This document shows, piece after piece, positions 55,651 to 64,000 of a DNA stretch of 64,000 nucleotides. Position numbers and translations under genes: made by a program. The notes under the pieces are model-generated. The model saw nothing but the letters and a program-made list of their open reading frames with translations, did no database searches and was not told the DNA's origin. Location of the stretch: the NCBI GenBank assembly GCA_003952965.2, contig CM025855.1, forward strand, positions 18,531,638 to 18,595,637. The letters are read 5' to 3'. This DNA comes from Morella rubra (Eukaryota; Streptophyta; Magnoliopsida; Fagales; Myricaceae). How positions within the stretch are numbered: the stretch's first letter is position 1; each line of letters starts with the position of its first letter.

Positions 55651-57788
55651 CTATCTAGTCTGTAACTCAAGGATCATCTCCACCATCCACCTCGACGTCA
55701 TCTTCGTCAAGCATAGGTGGAGCATGCAACCAATTTGTGCACATATAAGGCCCTCCACGGTACAAGGTGCCAAAGAAGAGCGAAAACAATCCAACACTCG
55801 ACCGGAAGTGCTAAAAGCAGACTCAGATGGCACAGTAGTGATTGAGATAGCCAACACATCCTTCGCAATACGAGAAAGAATCTGAAACTTCTGAGAATTC
55901 ACCTTCCACCACAATAAAATATCAAAACCCGGCACCTTGGGTTCCACATCTTCAATCAAGTATCTATCAACCTCAGACTTACTGTCTAGCAAGTTTTGAG
56001 ACTGTCGATAATTACCAAGACCTCCCCATAGTCTTTGCTCAATGCTCATCTCATCCACACTTATAGAACTTTGACCTTCCACTACTATGCGCTGCTTGGG
56101 TTATGCTACCTCCACCAGGACCACCATTATACTGCTCAAATAATGTTTCCAGAGTGTCTCGTACCATGGCAGTGAAAGTCCATGCCCTTCTCCTCCCAAA
56201 GTTATTGATAGCCCAATACTCTAAAGTGATGAGTTTAAAGCGAGGATCCAATACCGAAGCTATAAATAAAAGTCTATTCACCTTCCTCAAATCCCCCAAT
56301 ACTTATCATACTTGCTTTGCATCCGTTTAGCCATGTCACGAAGCAAAATATCAGAACATGTGGTAAAGGTCTCCAAATGCAATTTAACTTTTGCCAACTC
56401 CTCAAAAAATACATTTGAAGTTACATATTCTGACCCCGATATGCGTAGGGTGACCTCATAAAACACTTTCAAAAACTGAACAAATTGGCGAATGTGCTCC
56501 CAATCCTCAAATGTAGGTTTCCCCAATCCCTTCTTCCCATGACTATCTTCATCAAAAACATCACTAAGTTCCCATCTCCCTCCAACATATCCTCAAAAAC
56601 CCCCCGAAATTTTTCAGCCCTTTCTAACATAATATAGGTCGAGTTCCAACGAGTGGGAACATCCATTTGCAAGAAATTATTTTCAGATAACATTCTATCA
56701 GCGCAGCCTTCTTGAACCCAGCAAGCCTTTAAGGACTAGATTTGACATACTTAATAATATTCCGTATCTTTGTAACGGAATCATCCAACTCCTTCAATCC
56801 TTCCTGAACAATAAGATTCAAAATATGTGCAGAACACCGCATATGAATAAAATCATGATTGCAAACAACTTGCGCCCCTAGTCCTGTATGCCTTCTTTTC
56901 AGTTGTTCAATTGCAGTATCATTGGAGGTTGCATTATCAACCATGATTGTAAGGATTTTCTCAATCCTCCAACCATTCATACATGTCTCTATCTCTTTCC
57001 CAATAGTTGCCCCTTTATGATCAGTTACACGACGAAAATAAAGAATTCTCTTCTGTAAACACCAACTCTTATCAATAAAGTGGGCTGTCACGCACATGTA
57101 ATTCACATTTTGAACTGATGTCCACGTATCAGTGGTAAAACACACTCTAGGGCTTTCCCTCACAATTGCATCTTTCAATTTATCCCTCTCCTCTACATAC
57201 AATTCCATACAATCCCTCATGATCGTATATCTAGAAGGCATCTTAAAGCGAGGCTCAAGTCTAGTAATCATTTTCCTAAACCCATCCTTGCACAGTTCTA
57301 AAAGGCATCTCATCCATGATCAAAAATTCAGCAATCCACCTCCTAACCTCCTTTTCACTATAATTGTCTAACTTCAACATTCCTGACTCATTCCCTTTTG
57401 CTTTCGATGCATCCATTGTCAACCTAGATTAAAACCTATCTAATAGGTTTTGTTACTTCAAATATGGCAAGCAACGTTTGAAATGACTTCTCATACCCGA
57501 AGTCCCATGGTGATCAGATGGCACCCAACCTTGGCCTTACAATGATGACATTGGCCTCAGGGTGTTCAGGTCTAACAACTGGTAAATCTTAGTGAAGTGA
57601 TCCCACACAAAACTTTTGCGAATATTTCTCCTTTTTTTACTAGGTTGATCTTCTTCTAGCTGATTAGTAGGACCCTCATCTCCAGGAGAATGAGAAGCAC
57701 TAACACACTCATCAATTGGGTTAGATGGACCACTGGTACCAGGGCAAGACCCCATATTTGTAGTAGGTGTAGAACTAATAGAATCCAT
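55651..57788 (-). pseudogene. hAT transposase (BED finger, RNase H-like, dimerisation), frameshifted
   Basis: Reading leftwards from ATG 57788: an acidic N-terminus and nuclear-localisation-like PSKKRRNIRKS, a BED zinc finger start (SFVWDHFTKI) whose Cys and His parts lie in different frames, then FTTDTWTSVQNVNYMCVTAH with the first catalytic Asp, MRCSAHILNLIVQEGLKELD, MDVPTRWNSTYIMLERA, LGKPTFEDWEHIRQF-like text, SVLDPRFKL and the C-terminal dimerisation block SITTVPSESAFSTSGRVLD. Frame changes occur in the BED finger (about 57550), near 56700, near 56525, near 56290 and near 56080. All standard domains are present in order, so the original gene was complete. It cannot encode a working transposase now. 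Confidence 0.92.
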
Positions 57789-58609
57789 CTGACACAAAAC
57801 ACATTTGATTTTCAATTCATTAACTTCATTAGAGTAACTGAGTAACAATAATTAATTGCAAAATGACTCGATCTATCTAACTCTAACAGCTATGTTCACA
57901 ACCTAAATCATCTAAACATAAAAAAAAAAATGAAATTAAATCTAAAGTCATCTAACCATCTAAATAGCTATGTTCACAACCTAAATCATCTAAGCATCAT
58001 GCATCAACAATAATCAAAATATGTGAAGCATATTCAGGAAAAAATCAAAAATTAAATGACAAAAATATAATTTCCATGTGAAAGGCACAGTTATACACCA
58101 AAGTCCAAGAAACCAAAAATCAAACCAAAGGAAACATATTCAGCAAAAAAACCAAACTGACCATAAAATGAGAATCCATCCATCCAACTGCCTATAAACT
58201 GACCATAACACCGCATCTTGGTTGGAATTCATTTTGGCTAACTTGTAAGCCACAACACGTCAAATTGAACACACTAAAATCCTTTCAAATTGCCTTGCTC
58301 TCTAAAACAACCATTCTCAGCAAAAATGCTCATGAGCAATCAAACAATCAGCAAATTATTTCACCCGAATCACCCTTCAGTTATTCAACATTAAGATCAT
58401 GTGAAGACAGCCTATAATCTATATAAAGTAACTCATATTATTCAAACCCAACATTATTCAAACCCAACATACCTTGGTGAGACTTGAGAGTGAGATTTGG
58501 TGCCCAAATATCAATGACCGAATCTGCCAAAAATCCCAAAATTAAATTAACAAACCCTAAAGCAAATTAAAGACTAAATATAACATTTACAAAACTAAAA
58601 ATAACAAAC

Positions 58610-58726
58610 CCTTGGTGAGAGAGAGTTAGTGAGAGGTTCGGCCACCAAAACCCAACAATGGCAGCAACCCGCGCGAGAGAGAGAGAGTGAGAGAGAGAGA
58701 GATTTTAGAGAGGCTGAGAGATCTGT

Positions 58727-58763
<37 letters not shown>

Positions 58764-58815
58764 AGAGATCGGCGAGGGCTGAGAGTGAGAGATCTGTGAG
58801 AGAGAGAGAGAGAGA
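58610..58815. repeat. GA-rich microsatellite in the hAT element
   Basis: Several (GA)n runs joined by short interruptions such as TCGGCGAGGGCTGAGAGTG and GATCTGTGAG, a compound microsatellite upstream of the transposase reading direction. The Ser/Leu-rich reverse frames here are products of the repeat. Confidence 0.85.
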
Positions 58816-59186
58816 TGGAGATTTCGGGAGAGAGATGGCGGGGGGCTGTTGCTGATGCTGGCGGCAGTCAACAGAGGACTGAGAAATGGGGTCGAGGCAG
58901 TGAGCTAGGAAAAAAAAATTTCGTAGAGAAGAAAACTTCGGCACTCCAGTGTTTCACGCACAGCACACTTCGTGAGTTCGTGTGGCCTGGGTCGTTTTGA
59001 CCTAGGTCACGCGAGTTTTTTTTTTTTTTTTTTTTTCGGAACCGGAAAATTCCAGATTTTCGCTGGAATTTCCGGTTCCGGAAATCCTCTAAAATGGGTT
59101 CCAGTTCCGGAATAGGCCGAAACCGGTACCAGAACCGGAATTTTAGGCGGAAACCGGATTAATTGATCACCCTTACCTAGTGTTAC

Positions 59187-59470
59187 ACCTAGGGTTGTTC
59201 AAACCCGGTGGTGGTGGCGGTTATTGCCGGTTATGACAATAACCACCACTGCCACCGGATGAGCCAATTTTCAAATATTGGCCACTGCTATCATTATCAT
59301 TAAGTACGGTAACCGGCCTTTGGAGGTGGCGGTTTTAGCCGTAGCAATTCCTGGTTATTAATATTTATATTAGGCTTTTTTTTTAGCCTTTTACGCATTT
59401 GGTCTAATTGTTTTTTTCCTCTTTTTTTTGGTCTATTGAGCCCATATTAATAAAATCTATACTAATGAAA
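59187..59470. mobile_element. Possible second hAT end or small relative
   Basis: TAGGGTTGTTCAAACCCGG begins just after the TSD of the large hAT element and is followed by GGTGGTGGCGGTTATTGCCG and inverted CCGGTTATGACAATAACCAC words. That is the same architecture as the neighbouring hAT ends, but no opposite terminus was found. Confidence 0.35.
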
Positions 59471-59879
59471 TCCAAAATCAATACAATTAGAAAGTATATT
59501 AAAAGATAGTATGATAAATCTAAAGCAATAAATCCATAATTTCAATAACAATATGGAGCATCCTTAAAATATCAAACATTTTATTGCTATCAACATTATA
59601 TTTATTTGCATATAATGTACAAATATTGTTTGAAAGCTCACTCAATTTGCCCAAACTTTATTATTAAAAAGCATCCTAAGGTGAGATTTTAATAATTATT
59701 AGACTCATCAAAGTAGTTTGTTGTTATCCTTGCCAAATAGTTCGTTTTAGGTTGTAGAAGTATTTCCTCAATCCATTAAATTTCTTTCAATAAGATTGAA
59801 TTAAAACGAAAGTTAGGATTTTAGTACTTATTACGTGTTAAAAAATTAAACTCAATGGTATTATTTATGTTAGGGTATT
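59471..59879. other. Spacer, nothing recognised
   Basis: AT-rich sequence leading to the mitochondrial-like block. No gene supported. Confidence 0.45.
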
Positions 59880-62290
59880 CAAACGCCAGTCAGGAGTAGG
59901 TCGGTAGTTAGAAGTGTAGCCACGAAGTAGTAAAGTGAAGTAGGCCCCCCCTGTATGCATTGTCCAACATGACTCCAGGAGTGGTGGGCACTCACTCTCT
60001 CTTCCGGAGCTTGAAAGAGGGAACCTAGGTTCAACGGCACTCCAACTTGCTTAATATAACAAGTGAAAAAAGGAATCCAGTGCGTGACTTCCATTTAGAT
60101 TAGTAGGGGTGAGTTCACTCGGGTCTGGCACTTTCAGGTGGGCTAAAAAAGAGCCCCAAAGGAAGCGAAATAGGAAGAAAGGTTACGTGAAACTTAAGCC
60201 TTTGGAGGGAGCTTAAGGCTAATCAAATTCTTGTTCATAAGCACTTACTTACCAAGGACGTTAATATATCTTCAAAACCACATGAGATAGGCACATACAT
60301 CTTTTGCCATCAGTTATAAACGATGGAGCGGGAATATGACTGAAAGATGGTATAGGTCCACAATGGAAAGACTAAACCCAAGTAAGCTTTGTTAGGGGAA
60401 CTTCCCTTATAGCCTTTCCCCGTGGAAGTACGATTTTCTTTGGTGAAAGGATAGCAGTCAAGCCACAAGAGAAGAGATCATTAACATCGACGCTTCCAAG
60501 ATACAACCTAAAAGAGTAGGGAGTTCGGTCAGAGACTAGAAAAGTACGAAATACTCCTTACTTTCCAGTCTTTTTCTGAAGTTCCTGATAGATTACTGTC
60601 AAATAGCTTCTTCTGCCGCTTCATTGTAAGATCGGCATACGAAGGTGTCAGCACTAAGAAAGCAAATCGGACAATAACAATAGATCAGTACTAAGTTAGA
60701 AGCAAACTAAGCATCAGGCCCTAAGCCAACAAAATGGGATAGTACCGTAAGTGTCATCACTGAATCGGGTACATCTGGCTTGGTGGAAACTAGGTCCGCG
60801 TGTCAAAGAAGATCTCCGTTATTGAGTCCCCTCTAAGCAGGCTCAGGATATGGGCAGCGCATATGACAGGCGATCATTTGCTTCTTAATAGAGTACCAGA
60901 CTTCTCACACGGCTATATGACCAAAGATCAGGTCTCCGACCCTTAGCTACTTTGAAACAACACATTTCACACTGAAAAGAAAAGCGCTTAACGATGCCAT
61001 AGTCTGTACACGCCTGACTTATCCCTTATTCAGGATTGGTTATTTTCTCATACCGAAACGAACTTAGTTTCTCTAATTCCAACCGGAGCGATGTTGGGAA
61101 CTTGCACTCCTGATAACAAAAGCTGGATTCCTTCTGCTGTGAAGCGTATCTATTTGTTGGTTGATTGGCTTGTGGTGCTGCTCTAACCACGCTGTGGAGT
61201 TGAACCACAGTTCTTCCTTACCTTTCGTGGTGAAATTCCACTTCCCTTTTTCATAGCTATTATGGAGGAACCGCTGCCCTCACTCAATTCGAATCTCGAA
61301 ATCCCGATCTGGAAATGCTTATTATGGCACCATAGGTCTTATGAGATCCACAATGCCATGATTGTATGGCCGAAGGAATAGAGTACGATTCGACCTTCGT
61401 TCTAGTCTTGAAAGTGGCAACCGCCCTCTACAAAGTGGTCTTTGAAAAGTTCTGTTAGGTTCTTAGTGACTTTTGCGTACAATTGTCCGATCAGAGCATA
61501 TTCTCTTTTCCTATGTATCAATGGCTATTGAATTAAGTTCGACGTAGTTCTTCTCGCTTCAATCTCTCTCTTCCTTTTCCTTTAACACTATACTTGTTGT
61601 ATAATAGGATCTTTCCGAAGGTGGAGTTAAGGCAGCAAGCATAGGTGCTTCGGTTTCCGGTAGCAAGTAATCAGGTATGTGTAAAGCAAATCCGTCCTGG
61701 TAGGCGCAGGAGATCAAGCAAAGCATGACGGTCTTCAGTCTAGCATTCTTGTAGTTCAAGAGTTAATAAGGAAGTGCAAGGCAGCAATCATCTGTAGCGG
61801 GCTAGCTCACTGAATCGATATCTGTATTTGTATAAATATAAGAGATGCTTTTTGCTTTGTCTTTTCATTTTAAGCCGGATCTACAATGTATTGGTAAGGA
61901 TCTCTCCCCTGCCTCTTTGGAGGGCTGACAGTTGCTTGCTTGTCTAGCTCAGCCCCTACTGAGCTTTCCGGTAGGCATCAGTTTATTATCAATTCCCACT
62001 TACTTCTGTAAAAACTTCTTCCCCCTTCAAATGCAATTCCAACTCGGCCAGAGAATCAAAGGGCAGATGGTATGTCTTTCTATCCATCCTGATTGTTGGA
62101 TTGAAATAGAAATCAGACTTTATGCGAGCAAGGTTCAAAACAAATTGTATAATCCGTCCTTCTATCAATCGAGAAAAAACAAAGTCTGCTACTTCCTACA
62201 TCTCTCAATTCAAGGCCTTCTAAAGCTTCACTATGGAAAGGGGCTGAATTCCATCCATCCTTGGGCTAAAATGCTGAAGTAAAAAATAGT
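59880..62290. other. Probable nuclear insertion of mitochondrial DNA (NUMT)
   Basis: Base composition changes from AT-rich to near-balanced, and the text takes on the style of plant mitochondrial intergenic DNA: no homopolymer runs, no transposon motifs, and words such as GGTTACGTGAAACTTAAGCC and GTAAGTGTCATCACTGAATC. No standard mitochondrial gene was identified, and short frames on both strands are unremarkable. The call rests on style and composition, not on an alignment, so it is a proposal. The boundaries are approximate. Confidence 0.5.
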
Positions 62291-62399
62291 TGGTAGGGAA
62301 TGGCAGTAGAGAGAGGAAATCTAAATCCTATGTCTGGTCTAGCATGCACAATGGCCCATGAACATTGGGAGAAGAAAGCCTTTTTGTAGCAGATCTCAA

Positions 62400-62960
62400 A
62401 AACTATGATGGTTGATGGGCTTTAGAGAAAATATCTTATCCGATTCCTCCCAGCCTATTGGAAAAAATTTAGGCTGTTCCAACCCACAAAGATTTTGTGA
62501 AGAACCAGACACCTGGGCTTGGGCCCATTCGGCCAATGGGATTTTGAATTCTAAATCTGCCTACTCAACTTGGGTTTGGAAAGCAAAAACCACACGTCGT
62601 CTACAAGACTTCCTTTGCCTTGCTGTCCAAGATCGGATTCCAACTAAAAGCCTCCTTTGTCATAGACAAATCATACAAGAAAATATATGCCTTTTTTTTT
62701 GTGTTAAAAAACCAGGAGGAGACTACTCTTCATGTGTTAAGAGATTGTGACCAAGCCAAAGACTTATTGAACCTAATGGGTATACCCGTCACTTTAAAAC
62801 CAACCTTTCAAATGCCTCTTGTGGAATGGCTTCGATCAAACTGTCTTGCAAATTGCCTTGCCAACCAACCAGGCCTGAACTGGAAGATCCTTTTTCCGAT
62901 GATGTGTAATACAACTTGGTTTGAACCTAACCAGAAAAATATTTCTTTGAATTTTTTTTG
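62400..62960 (+). pseudogene. LINE reverse-transcriptase zinc-binding fragment (zf-RVT)
   Basis: Reads DTWAWAHSANGILNSKSAYS, VWKAKTTRRLQDFL, LAVQDRIPTKSLLCHRQII, then after a frame change at a poly-T run (about 62690-62700) EETTLHVLRDCDQAKDLLNL and VEWLRSNCLAN. This is the zf-RVT region that follows reverse transcriptase in plant L1 elements and precedes RNase H. No RT domain, poly(A) tail or target duplication is visible. Plant mitochondrial genomes often hold such fragments, so it may have arrived with the neighbouring block. Confidence 0.8.
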
Positions 62961-63205
62961 AATCATTCTATGTATTCATGGAATAAGTGATGATCCAATG
63001 GTTCTTACTCAGAGAATCTTTTATTTAGCTTAGGGTTTTTGATTGAATATTCTCGTGATTCTAGTATGAATCTGAGGTTTTTTAATGGATTCATAGGGTA
63101 GGGTCTTAACAAGAGAATTCCGATCAGAAAAGAAATAATAAAAAAAACATTACACAAAACAAAATTCCAAAAAGAAATAGGGATTGAAAGGATTCAAGAG
63201 GCCTG
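62961..63205. other. Plastid-like non-coding stretch (possible NUPT)
   Basis: Text such as GATCCAATGGTTCTTACTCA, TTTGATTGAATATTCTCGTG and GATTGAAAGGATTCAAGAGG has the look of chloroplast intergenic DNA. I cannot assign the exact plastid locus and no plastid gene is complete here, so confidence is modest. Confidence 0.4.
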
Positions 63206-63230
63206 TAGAGAAAAAACATTTATCCAAAAG

Positions 63231-63237
63231 ATTTATT
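63231..63237 (-). terminator. Poly(A) signal AATAAAT of the coiled-coil gene
   Basis: AATAAAT on the minus strand, about 170 bp after the stop codon of the coiled-coil ORF and followed by T-rich sequence, a plausible polyadenylation signal. Confidence 0.5.
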
Positions 63238-63406
63238 CATTACTACTACATAAAGCACTACATTACATAAACAACCACATATGCCTTTACTAGAGCTTTC
63301 AAAGCATTATGCTAACTACATAAATTATTTTCGAAACAGAAATAAGTCAAAGGATAGGCCTTAACAAGTAGAAAGAAGATAAAGTAACTACTTTAAAAAA
63401 TTTCTT

Positions 63407-63654
63407 CTAGTCTTCCCGGTCACCGAGGGTGACAGCCCGCACAATGAGTGCTTGCTGCTCCTCCCGCAGCGCTTGCAGCCTCCTCTCCAAATCCCTTATG
63501 TTCTCTCTGGCAGCGCGAATGCGTTCTTCTGCCTCTGCAGGATCTCTTGCTCTAACATTTCTCAAAAAGAGGTTTAGCGCTCTTGAATTTCATTTTTCAG
63601 TTGCCCCATTTCGGCAGCAATTGCAGAAAGCCTGTTTGTAGCAGCCATAGCCAT
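63407..63654 (-). pseudogene. Small coiled-coil protein gene with one-base frameshift
   Basis: I do not recognise the family. From ATG at 63654 the frame gives 27 residues (starting MAMAATNRLS) and then stops. A frame shifted by one base near 63571-63580 continues for about 55 residues to TAG at 63409-63407. The second part is strongly helical and charged (EAEERIRAARENIRDLERRL, then ALREEQQAL), a heptad-like coiled coil. The intended product would be about 82 residues. Codon use looks selected, with many GC-ending codons against an AT-rich background. A TATA box and a poly(A) signal frame it as a complete short transcription unit. It could be a recently broken gene or a sequence error. Confidence 0.55.
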
Positions 63655-63712
63655 ACGTGCTATTACTAAATTTCTTTTATTTTCATTTGATGAAGACACT
63701 TATCGAGCCTCC

Positions 63713-63719
63713 ATTTATA
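63713..63719 (-). promoter_or_regulatory. TATA box of the coiled-coil gene
   Basis: CTATAAATGGAGG on the minus strand, about 60 bp before the ATG, a near-consensus plant TATA context. A TGACG motif (as-1 half-site type) lies about 25-30 bp further upstream at 63744-63748. The combination suggests a strong constitutive or stress-type promoter; this is inferred. Confidence 0.6.
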
Positions 63720-63749
63720 GAGTGGTAGAGGAATCTCGCCATGCGTCAC

Positions 63750-64000
63750 GAATTGGATGGCAGGCACAATTCTTACTAGTTCTCCGCACTACTTTTCTGC
63801 AGTTGAATACTATCATGCCTATTTAATGAAAAACTGGCTGGCTCTGGCTACCTTGCGGAGCAAAAAAAATATCCCCACTGTCTGAACAAACAAACTTTGT
63901 ACAACCAGCTTACGTGGAAAATATTCCATATTCTATGCCAATAGACTCGTGACATCCATGTACTGAGTCGTCAAATGAGCCACGTTAATAAAGCCCAAGC
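63750..64000. other. Upstream region at the window edge
   Basis: Promoter-distal sequence of the coiled-coil unit. It contains a second TGACG on the minus strand (reading TTTGACGACTCAG, near 63970) and no open frame. It continues beyond the window. Confidence 0.4.

Larger units (their letters stand above)
54544..59175 (-). mobile_element. hAT element with exact 8-bp TSD (4.6 kb)
   Basis: Termini TAAGGGTGGGCACCGG and, in reverse complement, TAAGGGTGATCAATTAATCC. TSD CCTAGTGT at 54536-54543 and 59176-59183. Both subterminal zones are packed with CCGGAATT, GGTTCCGG and GGAACCGGAA words. A reverse-strand Ac/RICESLEEPER-type transposase remnant occupies the centre. The perfect TSD suggests a rather young insertion although the gene inside is broken, so it may have moved with help from another copy. 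Confidence 0.92.

Noticed and set aside
58626..58944. Ser/Leu-repeat proteins
   Set aside because: Translation of the (GA)n microsatellite inside the hAT element.
63407..64000. Endogenous plant pararetrovirus
   Set aside because: Only promoter layout is suggestive; no movement, coat, protease or reverse-transcriptase sequence is visible in the window.
1..64000. tRNA, rRNA or microRNA genes
   Set aside because: No tRNA A/B-box arrangement or rRNA text was noticed on either strand; the long hairpins found are transposon foldbacks, not miRNA-like.

Overview
The window is nuclear DNA of a eudicot plant, probably a long-lived species with a mid-sized, repeat-rich genome. The evidence is plant-specific gene families (DUF247, GRAS), plant transposon superfamilies (CACTA, PIF/Harbinger, hAT, FAR1-type MULE, L1 LINE, Copia LTR), introns, AT-rich intergenic DNA, a block that looks like plant mitochondrial DNA and an assembly gap of about 100 N (27426-27526). 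I cannot name the species. No tRNA, rRNA, CRISPR array or operon was seen.

Only two protein genes look intact. One is a DUF247/UPF0481 membrane protein (5507-7739, +), for which I propose a 3' intron that changes the C-terminus. The other is an intronless GRAS transcription factor of the LISCL/SCL14-SCL33 type (51294-53663, +). The GRAS gene is the last of three tandem copies in graded decay: a fragment (39929-40490), a full-length copy with two frameshifts (43742-45974) and the intact gene. A short coiled-coil ORF at the right edge (63407-63654, -) has a convincing TATA box and poly(A) signal but a one-base frameshift.

Left part (1-28 kb). A 2.1-kb tandem block of foldback elements is followed by three diverged copies (A 3720-5500, B 8599-10906, C 17134-25560) of one low-copy segment that includes the DUF247 upstream region. 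A CACTA-like element without transposase (10907-17133) separates B from C and ends exactly at the B/C junction; it contains internal tandem repeats and a solo Copia LTR with a perfect target-site duplication (TSD). A second CACTA element with decayed TNP2 and Transposase_24 genes (17273-22463) is inserted in copy C. Its 3' end carries a dense CGATCGATCG array, and a second copy of that end lies after the N gap.

Middle part (28-42 kb). A reverse-strand L1 LINE (about 29230-32190) is split by an 868-bp PIF/Harbinger foldback with TTA TSDs. Next to it is a 7.7-kb FAR1-type Mutator-like element (32198-39927) with long terminal inverted repeats, a decayed multi-exon transposase, nested hAT and LINE insertions, a minisatellite and a G-rich tandem repeat. 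It abuts the GRAS fragment. A 494-bp hAT element with a perfect 8-bp TSD follows.

Right part (42-64 kb). The two long GRAS copies share promoter blocks. Beyond them are a 4.6-kb hAT element with exact 8-bp TSDs and a broken transposase (54544-59175), a mitochondrial-like block (about 59880-62290), a LINE zf-RVT fragment, a plastid-like stretch and the coiled-coil ORF. Most of the window is therefore layered transposon history around two live genes. The best leads for something undescribed are the transposon arrays, the CACTA-bounded duplication and the small coiled-coil transcription unit.
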